Below are positions 1-12,736 of a stretch of 64,000 bases of DNA, piece after piece. A program made the translations under genes and the position numbers. Position 1 is the stretch's first letter, and every line of letters begins with the position of its first letter. The notes under the pieces are model-generated. The model saw nothing but the letters and a program-made list of their open reading frames with translations. It was not told the DNA's origin and did no database searches. Source of the stretch: Pezizomycotina sp. ARF18 (taxonomy: Eukaryota > Ascomycota); the NCBI GenBank assembly GCA_002224055.1, contig AZLU01000007.1:186001-250000 (forward strand), given 5' to 3'.

Positions 1-738
1 GTGTGCGCGCCTTGGACAGCCTCAACTGCATCCAAGAAAGAAGCCATTCTTGGTATTTCTCCAAATTGGACCAGATACATCCCTGGCCCACAAGCTAAGG
101 TGAACAGGAGTGATTTGGTGGTCTCGTTGCTCGTTCGTGATTGGTGATGCCGGGCTTTTCCGTACACTGCCAATAATGTGAGGGAATGAAAAATTAGGGA
201 AGGCTGAAGGGTTTTAGAATAATAAAAAAGATAACTACCGATATTTAGTCATCAAATTCCTGTCCCTCTAGGAAGGAAAACAGTGGTGCTATTTATCAAA
301 ACTATGTAGGAGAATATATATATTGAGATACGAAGTCGTAGGTACAATTTGCGCTCTGTCCAGGCTAAAAAGTATTGTTACTACCATATGTTTCGGAGGG
401 AAAAGGAACTGATCGCGTATTCTTGCCCCCAAAATCAGGGAACCTATCTCAAACGCCGGATCTTTGTTCTCATTTGCGAAGGAACCGCCGCAAACAGAGG
501 TCTACTGAATTTTTGCGTGTCAGATGATTTGTGGACTACTTTTGCAGCTCGGGCGGGGTAGAGCATATATCACTGTTCAGCCTCTTGAATCAAGCATCTG
601 ATTGCGCCACATAGACGCGGCTGAAGCAGAAGCGTGGACTATACATATATATCATGAAGGATCTGTCCCCAAGGCCAAGCTCTGAATTCAATCAACAACT
701 AAACTTAATAACTGTGTCGCTCTCCGTACTTTCAATCG
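1..738. other. 5' flank without a supported gene
   Basis: Only a 70-codon ORF (349-561) occurs here, with no recognisable domain. A TA-rich stretch near 640-652 lies about 90 bases before the NLR start codon and could serve as its core promoter. Nothing else is recognised. Confidence 0.5.
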
Positions 739-3700
739 ATGGATCCACTTAGTATCACTGCGAGTATCATTGCCGTGCTCCAAGCTACCAATGCCGTTAT
801 TTCCATTTGTTACGACTACAGCGCGGCTCTAAAGCATTCCTCTTGGGAGTTGCCGAGAGTTACTGACGAAATAAAGAGTCTTCGAAATGTCCTCGAAACT
901 CTTGAACAGCTTGCGAAGGCGGAAAGTGCTCAACTCCCGACGTTGAATCTACTCTGCGAACCCAAAGGTCCACTAGTCATGTGCCTTGCGAGGTTGGAAT
1001 CTCTAGGCAAGAAATTAGCTCCGCCCAACTGGAGCGGCCACGCCGGATCGAAGAGAATAGCCCTCATACAGGCATTGGGTTGGCCGCTGAAGGAAGGGGA
1101 CACAAAGAAAGCCCTTGAAGATATTGGAAGATTTAAGACCACATTGCATCTGGCTATGACAGCCGATCAAGCGTGAGTACTATTATCCTCACGAGTCGAA
1201 GCAATGCTACTATGAGAATAATGAAATTAGCAATTTACCTGGTATCCACGTGACAACCTTTCAACAAAGTCAAGTGCTTAGGAGTCGCCTGGATTCCGCA
1301 TTCATAACATCAGGGGCATTAAACAGTTGCTTATATATTCATTTCAGGACAATGATATTGTCGATCCGGGAGATGGTCCAAGCGATACACAGTAGCACAC
1401 TAGATGTGCAAAGGACTTTACTCAATTACACGAGTCGTTTGTATCAATGAGAATGGGTATTTATTATGCCTAACTTCCGCTCGAGGACATCAGCTGATCT
1501 CTATACAGATGGTAAGCGTAGAGAAATCCACCGATGGTTATCACCACCAGATCCGTCGCTCAACCATAATGCGGCTTGCAAGAAACGACAAGCCAAAACT
1601 GGCACATGGTTCATCAGAAGCCAGCAGTTTTCTGATTGGAAGACAAAACCAAACTCGTTCCTTTGGTGCATGGAATCCCTGGATGTGGCAAAACTATTCT
1701 GACCTCCACAATCGTTGAAGAGGTTCTTCAACTTTGCCCTCTCGGTCGTAATCTAGCGGTAGCGTATTTCTATTTTGACTTCAACGATATTGAGAAGCAA
1801 CAACATGAGAAAATGGTACGTTCGCTTATTGCGCATCTCTCCATACAAAGCGCAAACACGCCTCAAGCACTGGAGTCACTCTTCTCTTCCTGCACGAATG
1901 GAGAGCGCCAACCTACTACCAACGCGCTCCTGGAAACTTTACGGCAAATAGTTCAAGCATTCGACGAGACCTTTATTATTCTCGACGCTCTGGACGAGTG
2001 CAAAGAAAGGCAGGAGCTTCTCGACGATATTGAAACCTTTGTCGGGTGGAAGACTGAAAAGTTGCACTTATTAGCCACAAGCCGGAGGGAGAAAGACATT
2101 GAAGAAGGAATTGAACCTTTTATCAACGATGAGGAAAGGATCTGTATTCAAACTGCGCTTGTCAATGATGATATCCAGGCCTACGTTCATGAACGACTCC
2201 AGACTGACCGGAAGCTGAGAAGGTGGCAGAAGATGCCGAAGGTACAGCAGGAGATCGAGAGAGCGCTGATGGATAAAGCTGATGGGATGTAAGGCCAGAG
2301 TTCGCTTCTATCCTTTTAGAAAAAGCTCTGAACAAATGTACTGATGCACTTTATCAGGTTTCGATGGGCGGCATGTCAACTCGATGAACTAGGAAAATGT
2401 CTTCGTCTCCTCGAGCTTCAGGAAGCACTAGCATCTCTGCCGACGACCCTAGACGACACATATGCTCGGATACTAGCAACATTCACAAAAGGCACAGTCG
2501 ACATGCCCTGAAGATACTGCAGTGGCTGACCTACTCTGCTCGACCGCTTCGAATCGAAGAGGTGGCTGAAGTAATTGCAGTCGATATCGAAGGCAATCCT
2601 CGATTTGACCCCGAAAAACGGCTTCCAGAGCCTCGAGACATACTTACAATATGCTCTAGTCTGATCACCGTGACAACGAAGGTAACGCACGGTATCCATG
2701 GCCAAACAATAGAAGAACAGGTTAGATTGGCACATTTCTCTGTTAAGGAATATCTTGTGTCAGAGCGGATCCAATCAGGGCCGGGCAGTGAGTACAGCAT
2801 CCGAGAGATAGCTGCCAATACATCTATAGCCGAGACCTGCCTTGTATACCTTCTACAATTTGAATACCCCGGTTCTTTGACCCCTCGAACCACCGAAGAA
2901 TATCCGCTGGCTATGTATGCAGCGAAGCACTGGACTCAACATGCTCAAGTGTCGGAGAAGAAGGATGCAAGCGCAATCCTTTGGCTGATTACGGAGTTTT
3001 TTCTCAATAAGAGAGACGCCTACGTTAACTGGATTCGAATTTTCGATCCCGACGAGTCATGGAATCTGCTAGATATACGGAAAAGCAGGGAAAAGGTCGC
3101 CTCTCCATTGTACTATGCGTCACGAGCTGGCTTAGTTGAATCAGTAACGCTATTACTCGGGAAAGGAGCCGACGTCAACGCTCAAGGAGGACTCTACGGT
3201 AACGCGCTGCAGGCGGCATCGGTCAGAGGCCACGATCAGATCGTCGAGCGGCTACTCGGGAAAGGGGCCGACGTTAACGCTCAAGGAGGACGCTACGGTA
3301 ACGCGCTACAGGCGGCATCGGTCAGAGGCCACGACCAGATCGTCGAGCGGCTACTCGGGAAAGGGGCCGACGTTAACGCTCAAGGAGGACGCTACGGCAA
3401 CGCGCTACAGGCGGCATCGGCCGAAGGCCACGACCAGATCGTCGAGCGGCTACTCGGGAAAGGGGCCGACGTTAACGCTCAAGGAGGACGCTACGGCAAC
3501 GCGCTACAGGCGGCATCGGCCGAAGGCCACGACCAGATCGTCGAGCGGCTACTCGGGAAAGGGGCCGACGTTAACGCTCAAGGAGGACGCTACGGCAACG
3601 CGCTACAGGCGGCATCGGCCGAAGGCCACGACCAGATCGTCGAGCGGCTACTCGGGAAAGGGGCCGACGTTAACGCTCAAGGAGGACGCTACGGCAACGC

Positions 3701-4673
3701 GCTACAGGCGGCATCGGCCGGAGGCCACGACCAGATCGTCGAGCGGCTACTCGGGAAAGGGGCCGACGTTAACGCTCAAGGAGGACGCTACGGCAACGCG
3801 CTACAGGCGGCATCGGCCGGAGGCCACGACCAGATCGTCGAGCGGCTACTCGGGAAAGGGGCCGACGTTAACGCTCAAGGAGGAGGACACTACGGCAACG
3901 CGCTACAGGCGGCATCGGCCGGAGGCCACGACCAGATCGTCGAGCGGCTACTCGGAAAGGGGCCGACGTTAACGCTCAAGGAGGAGGACACTACGGCAAC
4001 GCGCTACAGGCGGCATCGGCCGGAGGCCACGACCAGATCGTCGAGCGGCTACTCGGGAAAGGGGCCGACGTCAACGCTCAAGGAGGACACTACGGCAACG
4101 CGCTGCAGGCGGCATCGGCCGGAGGCCACGACCAGATCGTCGAGCGGCTACTCGGGAAAGGGGCCGACGTCAACGCTCAAGGAGGACACTATGGCAACGC
4201 GCTGCAGGCGGCATCGGCCGAAGGCCACGATCAGATCGTCCAGCGGCTACTCGAAAAAGGGGCCGACGTCAACGCTCAAGGAGGACACTACGGCAACGCG
4301 CTGCAGGCGGCATCGGCCGAAGCCACGATCAGATCGTCCAGCGGCTACTCGAAAAAGGGGCCGACGTCAACGCTCAAGGAGGAGGAGTCTACGGTAACGC
4401 GCTGCAGGCGGCATCGGCCGAAGGTTACGATCAGATCGTCCAGCGGCTACTCGAAAAAGGGGCCGACGTCAACGCTCAAGGAGGAGGAGTCTACGGTAAC
4501 GCGCTGCAGGCGGCATCGGCCGAAGGTTACGATCAGATCGTCGAGCGGCTACTCGAAAAAGGGGCCGACGTCAACGCTCAAGGAGGACACTACGGCAACG
4601 CGCTGCAGGCGGCATCGGCCGGAGGCCACGATCAGATCGTCGAGCGGTTGCTCGGGAAAGGGGCCAAACAATA
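739..4673 (+). CDS. NACHT-ankyrin NLR (STAND) protein, spliced, frame-interrupted
   Basis: Fungal NLR-type signalling ATPase, a family tied to heterokaryon incompatibility and innate recognition in the cytoplasm. Exon 1 (739-1172) starts MDPLSITASIIAVLQ, the usual helical N-terminus of fungal STAND proteins. A GTGAGT donor at 1173 and a TTTCAG acceptor at 1347 bound the first intron; at least one more lies near 1440-1510. Then come the pre-NACHT signature (HRWLSPPDPSLNHN, near 1535), the P-loop GIPGCGKT (near 1670-1700), Walker B FIILDALDEC (near 1972-2005), the sensor LLATSRRE, an intron at about 2289-2358, the winged-helix stretch ILQWLTYSARPLRIEEVAE and an ankyrin tail ending in a stop at 4671-4673. 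The frame breaks before the P-loop (GG at 1665-1666 where GGG fits), near 2478 (AA for AAA) and twice in the ankyrin array. The domain order is unambiguous. Whether the gene is broken or only misread is not settled. Confidence 0.88.
3168..4673 (+). repeat. Ankyrin-coding tandem array, 99-bp unit, about 15 copies
   Basis: Units start at 3168, 3267, 3366, 3465, 3564, 3663, 3762, 3861, 3962, 4064, 4163, 4262, 4360, 4462 and 4564, with a partial unit at 4663. Each codes a 33-residue ankyrin repeat such as GADVNAQGGRYGNALQAA followed by GHDQIVERLL. Neighbouring units differ by only a few bases. Units of 102 bp (one extra GGA) occur near 3890, 3990, 4380 and 4485. Single-base gaps near 3955 (CTCGGAAAGG for CTCGGGAAAGG) and 4322 change the frame. 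The near identity implies recent amplification or gene conversion. Variable-repeat NLRs of this kind are known in fungi. Confidence 0.93.
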
Positions 4674-6299
4674 AATAACAAATATTGACTGTTTTATTGG
4701 GTGTAATCCATCAAACGCTTCCTCCTTTCCAATCTATATTTTTCAAATATATATACATATATTCCTCCGTCCCACCCACCACCTGCGGACAAGACGTTCA
4801 TTTTATAGTCCAAGTCAGTTTCAATTGACAAAGATTATTGACATATTATTCATTCGTTTTGTTTGGGTTCGAGAATCTTTTACACGGAAATGTTCCCATT
4901 CGTTCAGATCAGTGGCGACTCAACATATTTGCCGTCCGCCGCTTCGCCACCAACATTTTCAAATTTTTTTTTTTTTCGTTACTTGCCACCTTATATTTTG
5001 TTCACCCTAGTTATTTTACTCTCGAATCGTTATCGCCTTTCAATTTTTTATCTATCATTGTATATACAGATTTTTGTTCCAACTATAAAAGCGTCTAACT
5101 TGTAGCTTTCGAGATTCATATGAAGTGCATATTTACAGGAGACCGTCACTTTTATAAACACCATGCAGGCTGAAAAGTCGAAGAATACAAAGAGTTCAAC
5201 GCACGTACCGAAATTTATTCAGTTAGTTACATCTAAGATATTATTGTATTAACTGCTTGTTCACCCTTTCTTACACAAACATTATATCTACCGTTTAAGT
5301 AACTCTCAAAGTTTCTCTAGTGTATAAAATTCTTGGTTAGTGAGCTTGCCAAATATGTAGATCTTTCCCGATTTTGCTCTGCGAAGGAACAGCTCAAAAG
5401 TGTACTAAAACGGTTCTTTCGCAACCCAACACCTACGCGGAAGCAACCAAAAAAAAAAAATAGTGCTTCATAAAATCTAGGTCATCGTTAATCCACAAGT
5501 TAATACCGGTTGCTGTTATTAGTTACAAGAATTAGATAATCTTTCTCCTTGCAAGAAAAGAACTGCGAATAAACTAAAAAGCCAGGTCCACAACTTCTAA
5601 ATAATCCATCAAGCTATCTAAAGTATTATCCTAGAATATAGAAGCGGAACCTTTAGGACGAAGAACTAGCAAACGCTTTTGGAGAAGCCTCTCTTTAATA
5701 CAGTCGAGTCGGGCGCGTACGTTATCTACCAGGGGTGCAATAAACGTGTTTCTAAAGTGCTTAGCTCCGCTAGGGTTTTGTAAGGGTGGAGGAGGATAGA
5801 TAATCCAACGTGCCGCACTCTGGACGTGGTTGCGCCCGCGTTATTATAGCACCTTATAAAAATATGGCAGCGATTGCAGACGGTAATAGTCGTTTTTATG
5901 ATCTATGTGATAAGTTGTTTATAGTTTAAACGGTCATACCCTTTAAGAAGCAATCAAGGTATAGTCTCTTTTCGGGCTTCTTACTGGCGCTCGTCTGGTT
6001 TAGGGAGTAGCGATAGAACTGCCGCAGCCGTAGATAATTAAAACAGAGTTTGAGATAGCGATTAGGGTCGGATTGTTCTTTTTGAAGTTGAACCGTAAAT
6101 ATGTCTTGTCTAACCTGCGATAGTGTTATGATAGTAATATTTAATAAACAGATTTATGAGTTGTAAATATTCGACATGATTTGAAATAAAATTTCGCTCT
6201 ATAATTTCCGATCCCGTCAACCAATTATAAGAAAGCCTGTTCCATTATTCCTTTATATTAAACAATGTGCTTCAACATGCTTTAAGATTACTTCTCAGC
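4674..6299. other. AT-rich intergenic region with a possible decayed coding remnant
   Basis: No gene is supported. On the minus strand, about 5830-5640 reads as some 60 open codons (it includes SGAKHFRNTFIAPLVDNV), which could be a relic of a gene or mobile element, but no family is recognised. Short T-rich ORFs at 4825-5105 look like chance. Confidence 0.35.
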
Positions 6300-7638
6300 T
6301 TATTCTCTTCGGAGCTTATTGCAGAATACAGAGATGAAGGCGCTAGCAATGATTGGCGAGACGTGCAGAAACTCTGAGATGATGGCCTTGTACCAGGCCT
6401 GTCTCCAGACAACGAACCAGCTAAAGAGATCTCCTTTTTGGTTGAATGATATCAATGGAATCCGTGCCAACCTTTGTTGGCATCCATGCCGATGTCGTCC
6501 CCCAGTGAACGGAGAAGGCATGAAGTGCGGCAAATGTGGATTCTTCCTCTTCAATGCACTTCTTCCACAGCTTTCCAACGTACCGTTCCAGCTGCTCCAT
6601 TTCCGTTCCTTGAGCCTCTCAGTATCCTTGTCGTGCTCAGCGCTGTCGAACTTCTCTTTGATGTCTTTCATGTCTTTATCCTTAAGAGCAACACTCTGCT
6701 TAGGAAGACTAATGTTAATGGATTCAGGCCCCAAAAACTGGTCCACTTCACAGTCCTGAAAGAGACCAAACAGAGCGTAAACGTATCTGACAGCTTCCTG
6801 GAAGGACTCATAACTGGTGATTTCTTTGCGTACAGCACCAATCTGAATTATTTTCGTATCAAGAGGTAGTCCTGAATGGCGGTGGTTTCGAAGAAGCGCA
6901 AATTTCGGAAGATATGAATTCTTAACAACCTCACTGTGCATGAAGACCAAGTATTCTGCATGCCAAAGGGCGTACATAAGGCTGTATCCAACGAGATGCA
7001 TCCTAACAGGATCTTGCCCACCATTTAATTTCAGGACCTTCGCTGGCAAGCAATTGACCACATCTTCTTGTTTACTTTGCCTTCCAAAAAATCTGCCACC
7101 TCCATATGGCAGTTTGCGCGAAAGAGTATCGCGGTTTCGTATATCCAAGAAGCCAAATCCTCGACCTCTAGCTTTGAGAGAGTGGTAACCCCATTAAAGG
7201 AGGCTAAGAGTTTGCGGTAATTCTTCAGGCTAGACTTCTTTCGCTTGGTAACGTCCTGAGTCGATTCTCTTGCGGCTTTGTGGATCGCATCTATTTCCCT
7301 ATGCTCATACGATATCTTGGGCCCCAAACGGCATCAAATCCTCGATCCCTGCACGGGATAATGTAGGTCGTTCCTTCGAGATGATCCGTCTTCAATGCGA
7401 CACGTAAAGTCTGTGCACGATACTTATGTGGTACTTCGGCATAGCTATTAGGGCCTGCCGCCCCCGTAGCGAAGACAGCGACTCCAACCATGCAGAGTAA
7501 GCCCAGAGTCCACAGGTTCTCTGCCAAGGCACCGGCGCCGGCGAGAACGTTGGGACCCATCATAAGAAGATAAAGGATATAGAGAAGGGCGGGATTAACC
7601 GATGTAGACCAGTTTGTGGGCCCTTGAGTGGCATCCAT
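6300..7638 (-). CDS. Uncharacterised protein with N-terminal membrane segments
   Basis: Reading starts at MDATQGPTNWSTSVNPALLY and soon runs into two hydrophobic stretches (ILYLLMMGPNVLAGAGAL and LWTLGLLCMVGVAVFATG), so an N-terminal membrane anchor or hairpin is likely. A Lys/Arg-rich segment and a long soluble domain follow, ending at an in-frame stop near 6300. Three overlapping frames carry the protein. They join at a G run (7322-7325 on the plus strand as CCCC) and a T run near 7085, each one base too short for continuity, which would give roughly 440 residues. In the C-terminal third another frame (MEQLERYVGKLWKKC) looks more protein-like than the nominal one, so that part is uncertain. 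I do not recognise the family. Confidence 0.5.
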
Positions 7639-8538
7639 TTTCCAGAATGGCCGCTTTTACCAGGGCCGTCGTCCAGCTGTATTTTTTGAGAGGTCTGGCT
7701 GTCGTATGCACCAAGAGAAGTTCAACAAAGTACTTTCAAAATTATTTTTCGTAAAATATTCTAGAACCCTTAGCAGGGATAAAACAAAAAGAGTTTGAAC
7801 CCGGCCCTTGGACCCTCTTTTAAAAGTGTTTATAAAAAGCGAACTAATCAAACGAACTTAAATTATCAGACTGATTTTAATAATTAAAACAAAGAGAGGT
7901 GAATAAAAAAAATAAAAGTTGAAAAAAAAAAAAAAAAAAAAAAAAAATTTAAAAATTAAAAAAATTAAAATTTAAAAAATTAAAAATTAAAAATTAAAAA
8001 AATATTAAAAACTTTTAAAGTTATCAAGATTTAAGCATAAAGTGCCAAGGAGCGCTAGCGGGCCGGTAGGTAGCGAGACCTTTTTTTCCCTTTTCTCGGA
8101 CATTGGATGACCCCCACCACAGACAAATGGAACTATACTGATGGGGAGACAGAAAAGGAAACCAAGAAAGAGTTTATAGTTTGAAAAAGGCAGCATAAAT
8201 AAATTTATAATGGGAGCGGACGATGTAGTGGAAAAACTGCAGTGTAAGAACAACTATGGATCCGGAGGAAGGTAGAATAAGAATTATCGCACGATCGATA
8301 AAATTTTCGAACCTGCGGGAAGATCGAAGACCGCAATTCATGAAGTTGTGTCAGGATACACATTATCAGTAAAGGAGTGTAATTGCAAGTATTGATACGA
8401 GCAGTGAATTACGGGAGATAATTGTTGAAAATGAAATGAAGTAATAAAGGTACGGTGAAAGGGACAGGAGACACGAAAATAATAATAATTTGAAATGTAT
8501 AGATATAGAGTGGAAACAAATTTTCTTTTCGTGAAATA
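7639..8538. other. Intergenic, with A26 tract and A/T low complexity
   Basis: A run of 26 A lies at 7922-7947, followed by a TTTAAAAATTAAA-type simple sequence to about 8010. Small minus-strand ORFs (7657-7851, 8005-8253) have no recognisable content. Confidence 0.6.
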
Positions 8539-9183
8539 TTAGTGATGCTGAGTTTCCTTCATCGCCCCGTGCGCTCCAACCAAGCCCTCGATCATGTGCA
8601 AGGCATGATGGTGCTTGTCCCCGAGGAGCTCCTTGACGACGCCGTACGCGCCAATGACCTCCTCCAACTGGTGCTTGCGGTGGTGCTTGTCGGGACTTCT
8701 GCTGCGGTGGCGCGGTGACGCTTGTGGTGACAGTGGCGGTGATCGTCAAGGTGGCACACCTTGACCTCCTCGTCGCTCTCCTCACTGAACTCCTCCACGG
8801 AGTCGGCGGTTTGGGCGACGAAGGTTGGCTGTGGGGGCACGGCACCTACGTTGACGGTCACGGCGGACGACTTGACCGGGGCAGCAAGGAGGCCCTGCGA
8901 CCGTGGTGCGAGCCGGAGTGGGATTCGGCGTGTTCGTGGTGATGATGACGCCTGGTATCGCAGTGCTTGGTCGGGCATCGTCGTCCTCGGCGAGGCCTTT
9001 AGTAAACTCGAACGCACTGGCGGCGACTGCAGCGCCAGCGACCGCCTTGGCAAGGTGTGATTTCATGTGCGGGCCTTGGGCCGCTTTGACTAACTGGTCC
9101 GCAGCCACCACCGCGCCGATCCCTGCCACACCACTTCCGACGGCGACAGGTAATGTATGAAGGTTCGATTGTGATGAAGACAT
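8539..9183 (-). CDS. His-rich protein with two Gly/Ala helical repeats (CipC-like in style)
   Basis: Begins MSSSQSNLHTLPVAVGSG. An Ala/Gly helical unit (SHLAKAVAGAAVAASAFEF, near residues 40-60) is followed by a His-rich linker (HHHHEHAESHSGSHHG), an acidic stretch (SVEEFSEESDEEVKV) and a second helical unit (KHQLEEVIGAYGVVKELLGD, then IEGLVGAHGAMKE) up to a stop at 8539. The spacing H-x-L-x-x-E/A-x-x-GA recalls fungal CipC/DUF3759 stress proteins, but the match is loose. The segments lie in three frames, so at least two single-base breaks or sequence errors exist. Overall length would be about 214 residues. A TTTATATAT motif near 9335 could be the promoter. Function unknown. Confidence 0.45.
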
Positions 9184-12100
9184 AGTAGTTGTGGATTTGA
9201 CTTTCGGTTATAGTAATGAGGTGTTGCGAATGGTGCGATTTAAATTTTGCTTGTTGCTTGTTGCTTTGGGTTTGGTTTTTATTTGAAGATGGGAAGAGAA
9301 AATGAAAGGTGAATTTGAGTCTGTCCCCCTCTTTATATATCTCGCGTTGCTTCGTGTTATTTACGCGGCGTAATGTATGAGAGGTAAGTCGTTCGAGTCC
9401 GTGGATGGTGTTACTCGAAGGGTCGTATGATAGCACTTCGCGGACGCTTTTTGAATGTGCGCTCATGTATACGTTTAGGTAGAGAGTGACAATGGTTCGA
9501 TACCGGGTAGCATGATGGGCGCGTGTGTGCCACTGCAGCGTTGGCGCAAAGGCTTTTACAAGCCATGCAAGAGGGGTCAAATGATATACGGGCGACGACG
9601 GAACATACACAGAACGTCCTGATCAAATATGTCCTTTCCATTGTCCAAATGCTGCCTCTAGCGGCGCTGCCTGATACGGGCTGTCGTTATCGTCTGTTCG
9701 GGACAAACGGCTACGATGAGGGCAGCGGCAATCATTTGACCGCTCTAAGGTACCGGCCTTTGACACGAATATTTATATTACCAGACCTGAACAACTTCGG
9801 CAAACCATCATTGGTGGCGGAAGATATCAGATCTATTTTTTACTAATCCCATCGAATATTCTTTGCTGATGGGGGTAACGAAAATGACGTGCGAGTTTCT
9901 TGTAAGAAGCGAAGACAAATCTAACCTAACTTCCGATGACGAGAATAAGGCTGCGTTGCGAGTCGTGTACCCTCAGGCTATATTATAAATACTGATTTAA
10001 CATGTGGCATGTGGGTCAATTGCACAGGATATTTCTGCAATTTATCCTTTGATTCTCTTCAGCCCGGTTCCGTAGGACGCAGAGCGAGCACCTGTTGCTG
10101 TCTCTAAGACATCGCCGATATATATATATATATCAGCCTGTTTTATAGGGTGCGCAAAACAGTAAGGTGATAAAGCCGGGTCAAAAACCCGGCTGTGATG
10201 CGTTGTAGATATTCGCGGAGAATGGGGCTTCAATGGAGCGCAGTAAAGGGTGGAAACGTCGCAGTACCTACCGAATATCTTTTGAGCCTGGATATGTGCA
10301 ATAGGTACCAAGCTGGTACAGTGGCGTTCCTGCCTTCATGCTACCCTCTATGTATATAGCTGTGGCAAATGTTCTGTGGGCCGGTCTGGCCAGTCTCTGA
10401 CCACAGGTCAGGTAAAAATAAAATAAAATAAATAAAATAAAAAATAACGAAAGAAAATCAAATAAATCAATAACATAAAGCAAAAATAAACGAAAAAAAT
10501 AAGTCATGGGGCAAGTTAATCTGCAAGTCTAATGTTTATCCACCCACATACACCCCGGTTGGCAGCAGCGGGGAATCCAGACATCAACAAATGGCCAATT
10601 GCGTACTAATTGCTCATCCAAGTCACGCAGCGGAACTCCCGCTAGCGAAGGACCCAACGCGATACAGAGAGCTCATTTAACCCACTTCAAATTCTTCCGG
10701 GGGTAGGGTTCTTTCTATTCTGCGAAAGAAATTGTGGATCGTAAATAGCCCTGGCAACCTTGAAAAATTTTCTTTCGTAGAAAATATATTTACAGGCAAA
10801 GCTCCCAAAGCGATAGCGAGGGACAGTCGGTGCTTTTAAGATGTTGCTTATTCTTTTAAGCTGTTGCTTGTCCTTTTATATCCTTTTTCAGATTTCAAAG
10901 CCTCGTTTTTCAAATAACAACATGAACTATTTTGCGCTTTTGGTTACTACTTCTTACTATCCTTTTATATACTTTTATACTTATTAAACTGATTTATTTT
11001 TTCTTTCCCTTTTACCCGGATTTCAATACGTATACTTGTTTTTTAATATTTTACTTTTCATTTTATATAATTATAAACTTTCCGTTTCATTTCATTCTAT
11101 AGTGGCCAATCAAATAAAAGCTATTTCTGCAGGTATATAACAGCGATGAGGTTATATCAGAGAATATACAGCGGGTAAATTCAGGTACAGCGCTGGTGTT
11201 TTTCCACGTATCTTCAAGATAGAAATAACACTCTGTAAGATACCAAGACAGTTTATTGATCTAAAAAATTGCACGATTTACGAAATGACAGAGGGCGACA
11301 GAGGCCCATATTTATAAGCAAATCAAGCCCTCTGAGCAGGTTGCAAAGACGGTGTTGAACCGTCCATGTCGGAGCACATCGGAGCGCGGAGTCCTGTTAT
11401 TACGGCAGTGGCGGCTGTGCATTATTGGTCCCGGATTGTTCGTCCACTTCATGGAAGACTAATACGAGCATCACGATGTTTAAATATACTAGCTCTACAA
11501 CAATCCTAATATCATATCTTCCGTTTATACTTTTTGCCTGGCTGCAGTATCTAACATTTCGGACAGTGGTAATCACAGTGTATAACTCCTAATGTCCCTT
11601 CCACGGCGAGCAATCGAAGGAAAATTGCGAGGCATCAACATTGGCTATCGTCCGCCTTTGTGGTCGCGGTGACAAATTTCCTCGGCGGTGCTTTTGTTGC
11701 AGGATGATAACTATCCAGTAAATATTTCAAGTATACTAAGTAAATAAGAACAAAATTAAGTGGTAACTTTATTATATAATTTAATAAATAATGTTAAATA
11801 AAATAGTAAGCATTTGTTATTTGATGCCCAACTAGAAATAAAGAGCGCAGCTAATAAACGACGATGCTACTTTGTCTAGTGCAGCGCCTTTAAACATTGC
11901 AGCTAGGGGGGCTTTGGCTATTAGCAGTATAAGCTATAAAGCGGGGGAGAAAAACTTGGCATTGCAAATTTTTAGAGATAATTTCATCGCAAAGATCTAG
12001 TCTCAGAACTCAGACGGTACGACGGTAACGCGGTACGCGTTTAAGCCATAGGAGGGCCTAAAAAACTTATATAAATTTTTTTTAGTAAATAATTATAAAA

Positions 12101-12736
12101 TACCTTTTTTAAATTTTTTTTAAGAATAATAATAAATTTTCGTTTTTATAAAAAGAATTTAACTATTTAGTATAGTTTAAAGATTTATTATAAAAAATAT
12201 TTATATAAATTTATTATATAAAAAAAATTTTTTTTATAATAAATTCTCAATTAATTTACATATTGAAGGTACACGTCTATAAAACGAAAAAAAAAATACT
12301 TAGCGATATAAATAATTTTTTACACCAAGGAACAGAAAAATATTCCCCCGGAAGAAAGAAAATAACAAGCGGGGAGGCTTTGGGATATATTTCATAAAAT
12401 TCAAAGCTTACAGTATGCGTTCTTTACTGTTATCGTACGTCTCGTCAGTAATCCATATTCAAGCTACGGGCAATAGCATTTTTCTATAAATATGAAGCTA
12501 TCGAGACTCAAAAGGCTTCTTTTTCGTTATTGTGGTGACTCGAGAATCCAATACGAAATCTGTATATCATTTCAGAAGATCCCGCCGCAATTCCTATATC
12601 ATCCCTTTATATCGCTAGAAGTATAGCTACTGATTTCCAAAAGCCTAGCATTCTTTACTCGCTAGAAGACTACCTTCAACTACGCCGTTTTAAATACCCG
12701 ACTCTGTTCTTCTCCCCATATCTAGTAAACATATTA
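9184..12736. other. 3.5-kb region without a supported gene
   Basis: ORFs at 9411-9846 and 10042-10507 show no domain. There is a short hairpin at 10174-10194, an AAATAA-type simple repeat at 10416-10450 and a very AT-rich block at 12050-12310. No gene or mobile element is recognised. Confidence 0.5.
10174..10194. other. Perfect 8-bp hairpin
   Basis: Arms AGCCGGGT (10174-10181) and ACCCGGCT (10187-10194) enclose a 5-base CAAAA loop. No gene lies next to it, so no role can be assigned. Confidence 0.5.

Noticed and set aside
2418-2893. Minus-strand ORFs of 105 and 120 codons
   Set aside because: They overlap the winged-helix region of the plus-strand NLR, which has clear family motifs.
8715-9160. 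Plus-strand ORFs opposite the His-rich gene
   Set aside because: Composition is that of an antisense reading of Ala/Gly/His codons; no domain or suitable start context.
9411-9846. Overlapping ORFs of 76-107 codons upstream of the His-rich gene
   Set aside because: No domain, no motif and no splice pattern; likely chance.
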